A stretch of 64,000 nucleotides of DNA from Anaerovorax odorimutans DSM 5092. Lineage in GTDB: Bacteria; Bacillota; Clostridia; Peptostreptococcales; Anaerovoracaceae. The stretch's first letter is position 1, and each line of letters begins with the position of its first letter. The notes under the pieces were generated by a model. That model was not told the DNA's origin. It did not search any database and saw only the letters and a program-made list of their open reading frames with translations. The stretch spans positions 131,344 through 195,343 of the forward strand of contig NZ_KE384519.1 of assembly GCF_000426305.1 (NCBI RefSeq). Direction: 5' to 3'. The position numbers and the translations under genes were made by a program. This document shows positions 9,483-19,417 of the stretch, in pieces.

Positions 9483-9522
9483 AAAGTTCTCACTTACGAT
9501 ATCGAAATATGTCAAATGTGAG

Positions 9523-9550
9523 AAAAAGTATTAATTTTAATACTTTTTTT
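9523..9550 (+). terminator. Intrinsic terminator after radical SAM gene
   Basis: AAAAAGTATTA pairs with TAATACTTTTT across a short T-rich loop, ending in a run of eight Ts. Confidence 0.75.
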
Positions 9551-9696
9551 TAATTTTGATACATGTAGAAATTTGTTGATCTAGTCAAATTAATTAAAAA
9601 ATATAATAAATATTAAGAGAGTGAATGATAGGAATTGCATACGAATTCAGAATATTACACAGATTTTTTTAAAAAAATTTAGTTTTATTAGTAATG

Positions 9697-9713
9697 TTGG
9701 CATGAAATTTGAA
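9697..9713 (+). promoter_or_regulatory. Sigma-54-like promoter candidate (GG-N10-GA)
   Basis: TTGGCATGAAATTTGA matches the sigma-54 consensus at the -24 element (TTGGCA) and in spacing, but has GA instead of the nearly invariant GC at -12. It lies about 75 bases before the aminotransferase start. Treat it as a near miss unless a sigma-54 activator is shown to act here. Confidence 0.25.
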
Positions 9714-9789
9714 CATAATAAAAAAGTATAAACGTTAGCTTCCCCAAAAAGGGGAGAAAAAAAGTGAAAAAAATGAGGAGGTACATACC

Positions 9790-11151
9790 ATGACTGTATG
9801 TAACAAAGAATTAGCTTTAAAAGAGGCAAAAAGAGTAGTAGGCTATATTGAAAGCGAAGCTTTAACAAAAGAACAAAAGGATACAATTGTTAAAGATTCT
9901 ATTGCTAATTTTAATGAGAATGTAAACCCAGGTTGGTTAGAGTACAGAAAGTCTGTATCAACTGATGCTGCGTTCGTAGAATGGACAGATTCTCTTGACC
10001 ATTTTGAAGACCTTTATGGTACACAATTCATTGACTGCTTAGGTGGATTTGGTATCTTTACTGCTGGACACAGAAATCCTGCAATTTTAAAAACTGTAAA
10101 AGCACAGTTAGATAAATATGCTCTTCACTCACAGGAATTACTTGATCCACTAAGAGGATATCTTGCAAAATTAACTGCAATGATTACTCCAGGAGATTTA
10201 CAGTATTGTTTCTTTACAAACGGTGGTGCTGAAGCTGTAGAAATGGCTCTTAAGTTAGCTAGATTAGCTACTGGCGGAAGATGGTACATTTCAACTACTG
10301 GTGCATTCCACGGTAAATCAATGGGTGCTATCTCAATGGGTGGTAAAGGTGCTTACAGAGAAGACTACACTCCAATGATTCAGCAGGTACAACACGTTGA
10401 ATATGGTAATGCTGACGCTATGGAAACTGCAATCAAGAATTTACAAACAGTAGGTGAAAAGGTTGCCGGAGTTATTATCGAACCTATCCAGGGTGAAGCA
10501 GGTGTAATCATCCCTCCAGCTGGATACTTAAAGGCTGTAAGAGCTATCTGTGACAAGTATGGCGTAGCAATGATTTGTGACGAAATCCAAACTGGTATGG
10601 GTAGAACTGGTACAATGTTCAGATGCGAAGTTGAAGACATTACTCCAGATATCATGACTTACGGTAAAGCATTTGGTGGTGGTATCATGCCTATCACTGG
10701 TATCATTGCTAGACCTTGCATGTGGGTAGACAAGCTAATTGAAAATCCATGGATTCTTGGATCACCTACATTCGGTGGAAACCCTCTTGCATGCTCTGCT
10801 GCAATTTCAACAATTGCTTACATGCTTGAAAATGACATCCCAGGAATGGCAAAAGAAAAGGGTGACTACATCATGGGTAAACTAGAAGAATTAAAGAAAA
10901 AGTACCCTACAGTTCTTAAGGAATACAGAGGTGCTGGTCTTCTTATTTGTATGGAATTCCCAGAAGCAGAAGTTGGATATGCAGTAACTAAGGGTCTATT
11001 CGATAGACACGTAATGGTAGCTGGTACTCTTGTAAATGCGAAGACAGTAAGAATTGAGCCACCTGCAGTATTAACTTATGAATCAATTGATAAGGTAGTT
11101 AAGTGCCTTGATGAATCAATTGCAGACGCAAAGAAAGAATTCAAACTATAA
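9790..11151 (+). CDS. patA: Putrescine aminotransferase
   Basis: A 453-residue class-III PLP-dependent aminotransferase. It shows the family motifs FTNGGAEAVEMALKLAR, AFHGKSMGAISM, CDEIQTGMGRTG and TYGKAFGGGIMPITG, the last containing the PLP-binding lysine. Full-length similarity is to the putrescine--2-oxoglutarate aminotransferase (YgjG/PatA) group, which turns putrescine into 4-aminobutanal and thus feeds amine carbon and nitrogen into GABA or succinate routes. The codons are visibly more C-ending (ACT/CTT/TAC/GAC) than in neighbouring genes, which suggests high expression. A strong AGGAGG site precedes the ATG and a GC-rich terminator follows, so it is a one-gene unit. Other diamines or ornithine cannot be excluded as substrates. 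Confidence 0.88.
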   Translation: MTVCNKELALKEAKRVVGYIESEALTKEQKDTIVKDSIANFNENVNPGWLEYRKSVSTDAAFVEWTDSLDHFEDLYGTQFIDCLGGFGIFTAGHRNPAILKTVKAQLDKYALHSQELLDPLRGYLAKLTAMITPGDLQYCFFTNGGAEAVEMALKLARLATGGRWYISTTGAFHGKSMGAISMGGKGAYREDYTPMIQQVQHVEYGNADAMETAIKNLQTVGEKVAGVIIEPIQGEAGVIIPPAGYLKAVRAICDKYGVAMICDEIQTGMGRTGTMFRCEVEDITPDIMTYGKAFGGGIMPITGIIARPCMWVDKLIENPWILGSPTFGGNPLACSAAISTIAYMLENDIPGMAKEKGDYIMGKLEELKKKYPTVLKEYRGAGLLICMEFPEAEVGYAVTKGLFDRHVMVAGTLVNAKTVRIEPPAVLTYESIDKVVKCLDESIADAKKEFKL

Positions 11152-11204
11152 TTGAATAAAATAAACCAATTTTAAATTAAAAATAGTAATAATATCGCGA
11201 AGGA

Positions 11205-11228
11205 CCCCGTCATTGACGGGGTTTTTTG
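11205..11228 (+). terminator. Strong intrinsic terminator after putrescine aminotransferase
   Basis: CCCCGTC pairs with GACGGGG across a 3-base loop, followed by TTTTTT. Confidence 0.92.
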
Positions 11229-11360
11229 TGTTTTTTCAATTATAATCGAGGAAGTATGCAGGGGATACAATATAGGAACAGGGGGTATACAAACAAGAAA
11301 AATGTGGTATACTAATATAGTCTATATTTAAAGACAAAAAGAAAGAGAGGGAAAATAGAT

Positions 11361-12431
11361 ATGGCCAAGAAGCTTTTATCTGTGTGGCTTTCATTGACGA
11401 TCCTACTTTTCTCATCAATTTCTATATATGCAGAAGAAAATGTTCAAGGAGATTTTTTTATTAAAAATATTAATATTAATGGAGAAAAGATTATAAATTA
11501 CGAATTACAGTATTCATTTATCACTTATAATTCTGCAGTTTACTTACCGCTAACAGAGGATATGGGTAAAATCTGTGGATTTGAAGCACAAATGGACTGG
11601 GAAAGCCGCACATTAAAACTATTGAAAACTAATCCGACACAAAAAAATATTAGTGAAAGATGGTTAAAAAACGACAATAAGGATATTCAAACTCAAGTAG
11701 CAAATGATATAAAAGTACTTGCTTATGAAGAACCTGAGCTTGAAGATGACATTATGGCAGAGTTAGAGCTGTCAGTTGAGGAGCTGGACTTAGGGGGGCT
11801 CCCTATATTGACGAAAGGAAAAAGAATCTTTTTACCGGTAAGGGCATTGACTAAAAGTAAAATCTTTAACTGGGATTCTTACTTTGATTCATATTATGGT
11901 CTATGTATAAGTACAAAAGATGGAGTTGCTGCCAGCACTTATTGGAATCAGGCTGAGTCGAATTATAATAAAGGTCTTGTAAAATATATTAAAAGTTACA
12001 ATAAGAATCACTCGACAGAATATGCTCAGGAATTAGTGTTTTTATTCCAGAGGGCAGCTGATGTCTATAATATTGACGAAAAAGTTTTGATGGCAGTAGC
12101 TCAAAAAGAAAGCACATTTTCACCTACAGCACAATCAAAACATGGAGCTTTGGGTCTTATGCAAATAATGCCGTCAACAGGGGCTTCATATGGACTATCC
12201 AAATGGCAATTGTTAGATGCTAAAACGAATATAGATTTTGGGGCAATGTATCTTAGCAATTCAATTGCAAATTATAATGGTAATGTTCCACTTGCTTTAT
12301 CAGCCTATAATCAGGGTGCAGCAACTGTAAACAGGGGATCTTATTCAAGAGCATACGCAAATCGTGTATTAGGCGCAAAAGGGAATCTTGAAAACTTCTT
12401 ACAATCATCAGGATATGGAACGGGAAATTAA
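11361..12431 (+). CDS. Secreted lytic transglycosylase (SLT domain)
   Basis: A 356-residue exported protein. Residues 1-25 form a signal peptide ending near IYAEE. The N-terminal half resembles the copper-amine-oxidase-N-like/stalk repeats of clostridial surface proteins (INGEKII, NSAVYLPLTEDMG, GKRIFLPVRALTK). The C-terminal 150 residues are a Slt-type transglycosylase domain with catalytic Glu in AVAQKESTFSPTAQS, followed by GALGLMQIMPSTG and LALSAYNQG. It cleaves peptidoglycan strands to 1,6-anhydro-muropeptides, presumably during wall remodelling. It has its own GAGAGGG ribosome site and is bounded by a terminator on each side. Confidence 0.87.
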   Translation: MAKKLLSVWLSLTILLFSSISIYAEENVQGDFFIKNININGEKIINYELQYSFITYNSAVYLPLTEDMGKICGFEAQMDWESRTLKLLKTNPTQKNISERWLKNDNKDIQTQVANDIKVLAYEEPELEDDIMAELELSVEELDLGGLPILTKGKRIFLPVRALTKSKIFNWDSYFDSYYGLCISTKDGVAASTYWNQAESNYNKGLVKYIKSYNKNHSTEYAQELVFLFQRAADVYNIDEKVLMAVAQKESTFSPTAQSKHGALGLMQIMPSTGASYGLSKWQLLDAKTNIDFGAMYLSNSIANYNGNVPLALSAYNQGAATVNRGSYSRAYANRVLGAKGNLENFLQSSGYGTGN

Positions 12432-12461
12432 TAATTTTTTTAGCATATAGAAATCAAAAAA

Positions 12462-12488
12462 CCGAAGTTAATTAACTTCGGTTTTTTT
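12462..12488 (+). terminator. Intrinsic terminator after lytic transglycosylase gene
   Basis: A perfect 20-base palindrome (CCGAAGTTAA/TTAACTTCGG) with A and T flanks, so it may also work on the opposite strand. Confidence 0.9.
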
Positions 12489-12605
12489 GATTAAATTTTA
12501 CATTTTTATTAAAAGAATTTTTAAATTATATAGTAAACATTTATATAATTGGAAATAAATATTATTATAAGAAAAACGTTTTTATATAAATAATTCGTAT
12601 TTTAT

Positions 12606-12634
12606 TTGTACTTTTTATAATTATATGCTAATAT
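12606..12634 (+). promoter_or_regulatory. SigmaA promoter of the purine operon
   Basis: TTGTAC (12606-12611) and TAATAT (12629-12634) are separated by 17 bases, leaving a leader of about 75 bases before purL. Two ACGAA-containing half-matches to PurR boxes flank it (about 12590-12602 inverted, 12663-12675 direct), but each has two mismatches and their spacing is too wide. Confidence 0.6.
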
Positions 12635-12718
12635 AGTTAATGTAAAAAGAAAAAACACATAAAAACACGAACTATTAAATGAATTTTACGTATTAATATC
12701 CGAAAAATGGAGGTAAAG

Positions 12719-15700
12719 ATGGTAAAACGTATTTATGTAGAAAAAAAACAAGGTTTTGATATTGAAGCGCAAAACTTATATAAAGATATAAAAGAGAACT
12801 TACATTTAAAAGAATTAAATTCTCTAAGGATAATTAACCGATATGATATTGAAGGTATTGATGATGATACGTATGAAAATGCAAAACATACAATCTTCTC
12901 GGAGCCGGCTATAGATTTTCTTTATATTGAAAACATAGAAATTAATAAAGAAGATAAATTCTTTGCTGCTACGTATTTGCCTGGACAATATGATCAGAGA
13001 GCGGATTCCGCAGAGCAATGTATCCGTTTAATGAATGTAAACTCAGAGGCATTAGTTAAATTTGCTAAAGTTATAGTAGTAAGCGGAAATATATCAGAAA
13101 ATGATTTTAATGCTATCAAAAATTATTGTATCAATCCTGTGGATTCTTGTGAGGCAACCATAGAAAAGCCTGAGAAATTAGAGATGGATATGGTAATACC
13201 TGAAGATGTAAAAGTTGTAGATGGTTTTATTAATATGACAGATAAAGAACTTGAGCAGTATAGACAGTCTCAAGGTTTTGCTATGAGCTCAGAAGATATT
13301 AAATTTGTAAGAGATTATTTTAAGAAGGATGAGAACAGAGATGCTACGATTACAGAATTAAAAGTAATAGATACTTATTGGTCTGATCACTGCAGACATA
13401 CAACCTTTCTTACAAACATAAAAGATGTGTATTTTGAAGAAGGTCCTTATGCAGATTTAATAAAAGAAGCATACAATGACTATTTGAATATCAGAAAAGA
13501 AGTTTATGGCAATAAAGAAAAGAATATGAGTTTAATGGATCTTGCTGTTATTGGAGCTAAGTATTTAAAGAAAAAAGGACAAATTCCTGATTTAGATGAA
13601 TCAGATGAAATTAATGCTTGCAGTATAAAAGTTAAGGCAGTGGTTGATGGTAAAGAAGAAGACTGGCTTGTCATGTTTAAAAACGAAACTCATAATCATC
13701 CTACAGAAATTGAGCCATTTGGTGGGGCTGCCACTTGTCTTGGCGGAGCTATAAGAGATCCTCTTTCAGGAAGAGTATACGTTTATCAGGCAATGAGAGT
13801 TACAGGAAGCGGAGACCCAAGAGCGAACCTAGAAGAAACATTAGCAGGAAAGCTGCCTCAAAGGAAAATTACAACGGGTGCAGCAAAGGGTTACAGTTCA
13901 TATGGAAATCAGATTGGTCTTGCTACAGGACAAGTTTCAGAGATTTATGATGAAGGGTATATTGCAAAAAGAATGGAAGTTGGAGCTGTAATAGGTGCCG
14001 CACCAGCTAAAAATGTAAAAAGAGAAAAACCCGCTGAAGGTGATTATATAATATTAGTAGGAGGAAGAACAGGACGAGACGGATGTGGCGGTGCTACAGG
14101 ATCATCGAAAGAGCATACTGAGGAATCTATACTAAACTGCGGTGCAGAAGTACAAAAGGGAAATCCACCTGTTGAAAGAAATATCCAGAGACTATACAGA
14201 AGAGAAGAAGTTACAACATTAATAAAAAGATGTAATGATTTTGGTGCTGGAGGTGTGTCCGTTGCCATTGGAGAATTAGCAGATAGTTTAGATGTAAATT
14301 TAGATCTGGTTTTAAAGAAGTATGAAGGGCTTGACGGTACAGAACTTGCTATTTCAGAATCACAAGAAAGAATGGCGGCTGTTGTATCAGAAAAAGACTA
14401 TAAAAAGTTTATAGAATATGCAAATGAAGAAAATCTGGAAGCTGTTGCAGTTGCCAGAGTAACCAATACTGGCAGATTTAGGATGTATTGGAGAAATAAA
14501 AAAATTCTCGACTTAAGCCGTGAATTTTTGAATACTAATGGTGTGAATCAAGAAACTAAAATAGTAATTGAAGAAAAAGATATATTTGACAAATTTGATG
14601 AAAACAGTGTAAAGAAAATTACTGTACATTTACAAAACTTAAATTGCTGCAGCCAAAAAGGACTAATTGAATGTTTTGACAGTACGATAGGTGCAGGTAC
14701 AGTATTAATGCCTTTAGGAGGTAAGTCTCAATTAACTCCTTCTGTTGGAATGGCTGCAAAACTACCTATAACAAATGGTTATACAGATACAGCAACACTT
14801 ATGACCTATGGATTTGATCCTAATATTTCAAAGTATAGTCCATATCATGGGGCTCTTTATGCTGTAATAGATTCAGCTACAAAAATAGTAGCTATGGGTG
14901 GAGATTACAGGAAAGCAAGATTAAGTTTTCAAGAGTATTTTGAACGATTAAGTGATGCAGAAAGCTGGGGTAAACCTTTTTCCGCATTGCTGGGGGCTTT
15001 AAAAGCACAGTTGGAACTGGGGATTCCTTCTATAGGAGGAAAAGACAGTATGTCAGGAACTTTCATGGATATTAAAGTTCCGCCTACTCTAATTTCTTTT
15101 GCAGTAGGAACTGTTGATGCAAGTAAAGTTATTTCACCGGAATTTAAGAAAACAGGAAGCAATATTGTTCTTATAGATAACAGATGGGATGAAAGACAGG
15201 TTATTGATTTTGAACAATACAGAAATAATATGGCACGCATAATAGAACTTACTGATAGGGGTAAAATCTTATCAGCAAATACTATTGAGCAAGGAGGAAT
15301 TGTTGTTTCACTTGTCAAAATGGCTGTTGGAAATAAGATTGGTGCATCTTTAGATTATGTTACGGAAAAAGAATTACATGAGCAAAATTACGGTGCACTA
15401 TTATTGGAAATAGAAAAAAATGAAGATTTAGAAGAACTTTTCCAAGGAATTGAATATAAGAAAATAGGTACAACAATTGAAAGACAGCAGATTGAAGTTC
15501 AAGTAGTAGATGCAGTGGGAAAACAAGTTGGAGTATCACTTGGAATTGAAATAGACGAAATCATTAAAGAGTGGACAAAGCCTTTGGAAAGTGTATTCCC
15601 AACAAAGACAAGCCCTATTGAGAAAGCAGAGAAAATTGAAACTGTTTCATTTGAAACCAGGAATACAAACAGACCAAATATAAAAATTGCAAAACCAAGA

Positions 15701-16489
15701 GTTTTTATACCTGCATTCCCGGGAACAAATTGTGAGATGGACTCTAAAAGGGCATTTGATAAAGTAGGGGCAATAAGCCAAATTCAAATTCTTACTAATT
15801 TAACTCCATCAGATTTAAACGATTCTATTAAAAAAATGGCTGAAAATATTAAGCAAAGTCAAATCGTTATGATCCCCGGAGGCTTTAGCGGTGGTGATGA
15901 ACCTGATGGTTCTGCAAAGTTCATTACTGCTGTATTTAGAAATCAATTAATAAAAGAAGCTATTATGGATTTATTAGAAAATAGAGATGGATTAATGCTA
16001 GGTATTTGTAATGGATTCCAAGCTTTGATTAAATTGGGTCTTGTGCCTTACGGGAAGATTATAGAGACTGATGAAAATTCTCCTACATTAACATACAATC
16101 GAATTGGAAGACATGCATCTTGTTTAGTAAATACTAGGATTGCTTCTGTGAAATCTCCATGGCTTTCCAATGTACAAGTTGGGGATGTTCATACTATTCC
16201 TGTTTCACATGGTGAGGGAAGATTTATTGCAAATGATTCAGTTTTAAATGAACTAAAAAAGAATGGTCAAATTGCAACTCAATATGTAGATTTAGAGAAA
16301 GAGCCTACATTAGATATTAGATTTAATCCAAATGGTTCTGCAATGGCTATAGAAGGAATAACTTCACCAGATGGAAGAATTCTTGGTAAAATGGGACATT
16401 CTGAGCGTATAGGAGAAAATTTATATAAAAACGTGCCTGGTAATTATGATCAAAAAATATTTAAATCAGGTGTAGAATATTTTAAATAA
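12719..16489 (+). CDS. purL: Phosphoribosylformylglycinamidine synthase, single-chain
   Basis: A 1256-residue fusion that makes FGAM from FGAR, glutamine and ATP (step 4 of purine synthesis). The synthetase part has YWSDHCRHTTF, NETHNHPTEIEPFGGAATC, FGAGGVSVAIGELADSL and SIGGKDSMSGTF. The C-terminal amidotransferase domain (after about residue 970) has FIPAFPGTNCEMD, the nucleophile Cys in MLGICNGFQALIKLG, and SHGEGRF. All key glutaminase residues are present, in contrast to PurF below. The ATG at 12719 follows a GGAGG site by 5 bases; the in-frame ATG at 12707 overlaps that site and is less likely. It is the first gene of an eight-gene operon, out of pathway order. Confidence 0.95.
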   Translation: MVKRIYVEKKQGFDIEAQNLYKDIKENLHLKELNSLRIINRYDIEGIDDDTYENAKHTIFSEPAIDFLYIENIEINKEDKFFAATYLPGQYDQRADSAEQCIRLMNVNSEALVKFAKVIVVSGNISENDFNAIKNYCINPVDSCEATIEKPEKLEMDMVIPEDVKVVDGFINMTDKELEQYRQSQGFAMSSEDIKFVRDYFKKDENRDATITELKVIDTYWSDHCRHTTFLTNIKDVYFEEGPYADLIKEAYNDYLNIRKEVYGNKEKNMSLMDLAVIGAKYLKKKGQIPDLDESDEINACSIKVKAVVDGKEEDWLVMFKNETHNHPTEIEPFGGAATCLGGAIRDPLSGRVYVYQAMRVTGSGDPRANLEETLAGKLPQRKITTGAAKGYSSYGNQIGLATGQVSEIYDEGYIAKRMEVGAVIGAAPAKNVKREKPAEGDYIILVGGRTGRDGCGGATGSSKEHTEESILNCGAEVQKGNPPVERNIQRLYRREEVTTLIKRCNDFGAGGVSVAIGELADSLDVNLDLVLKKYEGLDGTELAISESQERMAAVVSEKDYKKFIEYANEENLEAVAVARVTNTGRFRMYWRNKKILDLSREFLNTNGVNQETKIVIEEKDIFDKFDENSVKKITVHLQNLNCCSQKGLIECFDSTIGAGTVLMPLGGKSQLTPSVGMAAKLPITNGYTDTATLMTYGFDPNISKYSPYHGALYAVIDSATKIVAMGGDYRKARLSFQEYFERLSDAESWGKPFSALLGALKAQLELGIPSIGGKDSMSGTFMDIKVPPTLISFAVGTVDASKVISPEFKKTGSNIVLIDNRWDERQVIDFEQYRNNMARIIELTDRGKILSANTIEQGGIVVSLVKMAVGNKIGASLDYVTEKELHEQNYGALLLEIEKNEDLEELFQGIEYKKIGTTIERQQIEVQVVDAVGKQVGVSLGIEIDEIIKEWTKPLESVFPTKTSPIEKAEKIETVSFETRNTNRPNIKIAKPRVFIPAFPGTNCEMDSKRAFDKVGAISQIQILTNLTPSDLNDSIKKMAENIKQSQIVMIPGGFSGGDEPDGSAKFITAVFRNQLIKEAIMDLLENRDGLMLGICNGFQALIKLGLVPYGKIIETDENSPTLTYNRIGRHASCLVNTRIASVKSPWLSNVQVGDVHTIPVSHGEGRFIANDSVLNELKKNGQIATQYVDLEKEPTLDIRFNPNGSAMAIEGITSPDGRILGKMGHSERIGENLYKNVPGNYDQKIFKSGVEYFK

Positions 16490-16516
16490 CAGGTTAATAA
16501 ACAGGAGGAAATTAGA

Positions 16517-16996
16517 ATGAAAATAGCTATAGTAATGGGTAGCAAGTCAGACTATCCTGTGGTGGAGAGAGCTGAAAAAATTCTAAAGGAATTTGGAGTA
16601 GAATATGAAACTAGAATTATTTCAGCGCACAGAACCCCAAGAGTTGCAGAAAAATTTGCAACAGAAGCAGATGAGAATGGAATAGAATTGATTATTGCAG
16701 CAGCAGGCAAAGCAGCGCATTTAGGCGGTGTAATGGCAGCATTTACCCCGATTCCGGTTATTGGTCTTCCAATTAAATCATCTACCATGGATGGACTTGA
16801 TTCACTTTTATCAATAGTACAAATGCCTAAGGGAATTCCGGTTGCTACAGTGGCAATTGACGGTGCAGAAAATGCAGCACTTTTAGCAGTACAGATTTTA
16901 TCAGTTAAATATACTGAACTTAGAGAAAAAATGAAAGATTATAAAGTGAAAATGGAGCAAGATATTATTAAACTTGATGAGGAATTCAATAAATAA
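16517..16996 (+). CDS. purE: 5-(carboxyamino)imidazole ribonucleotide mutase
   Basis: A 159-residue PurE with the signature segments GSKSDYPVV (phosphate loop), SAHRTPRVAEKFA (catalytic His) and AGKAAHLGGVMAAFTPIPVIG. It isomerises N5-CAIR to CAIR. The sequence is of the bacterial class-I type, which normally needs PurK to supply N5-CAIR. No purK is in this operon, so PurK is either encoded elsewhere or replaced by high CO2, as seems to be common in anaerobes. It lies 27 bases after purL with its own GGAGG site. Confidence 0.95.
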   Translation: MKIAIVMGSKSDYPVVERAEKILKEFGVEYETRIISAHRTPRVAEKFATEADENGIELIIAAAGKAAHLGGVMAAFTPIPVIGLPIKSSTMDGLDSLLSIVQMPKGIPVATVAIDGAENAALLAVQILSVKYTELREKMKDYKVKMEQDIIKLDEEFNK

Positions 16997-17055
16997 ACAA
17001 CCATAAGGAAAAAATAATTTATTAATAGAATTTTTATATAAAAGGAGAAAATAAA

Positions 17056-17760
17056 ATGAAAAAATTACAACAACTATACGAAGGAAAAGCAAAAAAAGTA
17101 TTTGCTACAGATGATCCTAAGAAATATATTGTAGATTATAAAGATGATGCAACAGCATTTAATGGAGAAAAAAAGGGCCAGATTGCAGATAAAGGTATTG
17201 TAAATAATATAATGTCAAATATTATATTTCAAATGTTAGGAGAAAAAGGAATCCCAACTCATTTTATTGAACAGTTAAGTGAAAGAGAAACCCTTGTTAA
17301 AGCAGTTAAAATTTTACCTTTAGAAGTAATTGTGAGAAATGTTGCAGCAGGTTCATTTTCCAAAAGATATGGTGTAGAAGAAGGAACACCTTTGGCAAAG
17401 GCAGCACTAGAGTTTTCCTATAAAAAGGATGAACTTGGAGATCCATTAATTAATAATGACCATATTTTAGCATTAGAACTTGCAACAGAGGAACAACTAG
17501 CTACAGTAACAAAATATGCTTATGCCGTAAACGAAGCGTTAAAAGAATTCTTTTTAGAAAAAGGTTTAAAGTTAATTGACTTTAAAATTGAATTCGGTGT
17601 TTATGACGGAGAAGTAATTCTTGCAGATGAAATTTCACCGGATACTTGCAGACTATGGGATGTTAAGACAAATGAAAAAATGGATAAAGATAGATTTAGA
17701 AGAGATTTAGGAAATGTGGAAGAAACATATCAGGAAGTACTTTCAAGAATGAAAAAATAG
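17056..17760 (+). CDS. purC: SAICAR synthase
   Basis: A 234-residue phosphoribosylaminoimidazole-succinocarboxamide synthase that joins CAIR and aspartate with ATP. It shows [51 protein letters not shown] and [14 protein letters not shown], all classical PurC motifs, at the usual bacterial length. It is 59 bases downstream of purE with an AAAGGAG site, and continues the purine operon. Confidence 0.96.
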   Translation: MKKLQQLYEGKAKKVFATDDPKKYIVDYKDDATAFNGEKKGQIADKGIVNNIMSNIIFQMLGEKGIPTHFIEQLSERETLVKAVKILPLEVIVRNVAAGSFSKRYGVEEGTPLAKAALEFSYKKDELGDPLINNDHILALELATEEQLATVTKYAYAVNEALKEFFLEKGLKLIDFKIEFGVYDGEVILADEISPDTCRLWDVKTNEKMDKDRFRRDLGNVEETYQEVLSRMKK

Positions 17761-17783
17761 TAGAAAGGATATGCAGAATCAAT

Positions 17784-18815
17784 ATGAATGAAAAATTAAC
17801 ATACAAAGATGCAGGTGTTGATACAAAAGAAGGTGAAAAAGCAGTCAAGTTAATGAAGGAACATGTTAAAAAGACTTTTAATCCAAATGTTTTAACTGGA
17901 CTTGGCAGCTTTGGAAGTCTATTTAAGCTTGATCTAAATGGTATGACTGAACCTGTGCTGGTTTCAGGAACAGATGGAGTTGGAACAAAATTAAAGATCG
18001 CATTTCTTACAGATAAACATGATACAGTAGGCCAGGACTGTGTTGCTATGTGTGTAAATGATGTTTTGTGTCAAGGAGCAAAACCTTTATTTTTCTTAGA
18101 TTATATTGCTACAGGAAAAGTAAAAGCTGAAAAAATTGCAGATATAGTAAAAGGAATTGCAGATGGTTGCGTTAAAGCGGAATGTGCTCTTGTTGGAGGA
18201 GAAACCGCAGAAATGCCTGATTTTTATTCAGATGGCGAATATGATATGGCAGGTTTTTGTGTTGGAGTTGCGGATCAATCAAAGATTATTGATGGCTCAA
18301 ATATAAAAGAAGGAAATGTGCTTGTAGGTATTCCTTCAAGTGGTATTCACAGTAATGGATATTCTCTAGTAAGAAAACTATTTTTTGAGAAAGCAAAAAT
18401 GAATGTTTCAGATTACGTTGAGGAATTAGGCATGACTTTAGGAGAAGCTTTAATTACTCCTACGAAGATTTATACAAAAGCTTGTAATTCAGTTCTTTCA
18501 AAAGTGAACGTCAATGGAATTATTCATATAACAGGTGGTGGTTTTTTTGAAAATATACCAAGAATTATTCCTAAAGGATTGGGCACAGAAATAAATGTAG
18601 GAAGCTGGGATGTTTTACCTATATTTAAATATATTAAGACTTGTGGAAATATAGATAAAGAAGAAATGTTTTCTACTTTTAATATGGGAGTAGGAATGAT
18701 AATGGTTGTAGATGAGAGCAAGGCGGAAGAAGTTATGGAAATACTCTCTGAAGCAGGTGAAAGAGCAAGTATTATAGGAAAAATCGTTCAAGGCGAAGGT
18801 GTTAGTCTATGTTAA
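17784..18815 (+). CDS. purM: Phosphoribosylformylglycinamidine cyclo-ligase (AIR synthetase)
   Basis: A 343-residue AIR synthetase that closes the imidazole ring of FGAM using ATP. Motifs seen are [12 protein letters not shown] at the N-terminus, [43 protein letters not shown] and [14 protein letters not shown]. Length and order are standard. It starts 23 bases after purC and overlaps purN by 7 bases, suggesting translational coupling. Confidence 0.96.
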   Translation: MNEKLTYKDAGVDTKEGEKAVKLMKEHVKKTFNPNVLTGLGSFGSLFKLDLNGMTEPVLVSGTDGVGTKLKIAFLTDKHDTVGQDCVAMCVNDVLCQGAKPLFFLDYIATGKVKAEKIADIVKGIADGCVKAECALVGGETAEMPDFYSDGEYDMAGFCVGVADQSKIIDGSNIKEGNVLVGIPSSGIHSNGYSLVRKLFFEKAKMNVSDYVEELGMTLGEALITPTKIYTKACNSVLSKVNVNGIIHITGGGFFENIPRIIPKGLGTEINVGSWDVLPIFKYIKTCGNIDKEEMFSTFNMGVGMIMVVDESKAEEVMEILSEAGERASIIGKIVQGEGVSLC

Positions 18816-19417
18816 AAATAACAGTAATGGTTTCCGGTGGGGGAACTAATTTACAAGCTATTATTGACGGAATTGAAAGTGGACTAATAGAGGATGCTGA
18901 AATAGTAAAGGTTATTTCAAGTAATTCAAAAGCCTTTTCTTTAGAAAGGGCGAAAAAGCATAAAATTGACAGTATTGTTATAGGAAAAGAAAACTATCCG
19001 AGTCAGAAGGAAAGAACAAAAGCCATTATTAAAGCATTGGGTGATGCAGATACAGATATTGTTGTTTTGGCAGGATATATGAGCATTTTGGAAGCTGATT
19101 TAATAGAAGCATACAGAGGCAGAATAATAAATATACATCCTTCATTAATTCCTAATTTTTGTGGACCTGGCTTTTATGGAAAACATGTTCATGAAGCAGT
19201 ATTAAAATCAGGAGTTAAAGAAACAGGAGCCACTGTCCACTATGTGGATGAAGGTGTAGATACGGGTCCGATTATTTTGCAAGAATCAGTACCTGTTTTA
19301 GAGGGAGATACAGTTGAAAAATTGGCTGCCAGAGTACTGATTACAGAACATAAAATTTTATGTGAAGGAATAAAAAAAGTAGTTGAGTCCATGTTGACAT
19401 ATGAAGGAGGAAAATAA
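18809..19417 (+). CDS. purN: Phosphoribosylglycinamide formyltransferase (10-formyl-THF type)
   Basis: A 202-residue GAR transformylase using 10-formyltetrahydrofolate. It has the N-terminal [18 protein letters not shown] phosphate-binding loop, the catalytic INIHPSLIP stretch (Asn and His) and the formyl-site GVDTGPII (Asp). There is no purT-type ATP-grasp alternative nearby. It overlaps purM upstream, and its stop codon shares one base with the purF start, so the three are tightly coupled. Confidence 0.95.
   Translation: MLKITVMVSGGGTNLQAIIDGIESGLIEDAEIVKVISSNSKAFSLERAKKHKIDSIVIGKENYPSQKERTKAIIKALGDADTDIVVLAGYMSILEADLIEAYRGRIINIHPSLIPNFCGPGFYGKHVHEAVLKSGVKETGATVHYVDEGVDTGPIILQESVPVLEGDTVEKLAARVLITEHKILCEGIKKVVESMLTYEGGK

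Larger units (their letters stand above)
9483..9789. other. Intergenic region before putrescine aminotransferase
   Basis: This 307-base gap holds a TCTCAC/GTGAGA hairpin (about 9488-9522), the terminator at 9523-9550, a very AT-rich tract, a sigma-54-like element near 9697, and the AGGAGG ribosome site of the next gene at 9776-9781. A short hairpin CTTCCCC/GGGGAG (about 9739-9754) sits just ahead of that site. No ORF of note. Confidence 0.6.

Noticed and set aside
12589..12704. PurR boxes or a purine riboswitch upstream of purL
   Set aside because: Two ACGAA-containing sites each have two mismatches to the box consensus and are about 60 bases apart instead of 16-17. No guanine/adenine riboswitch core is visible in the 75-base leader.
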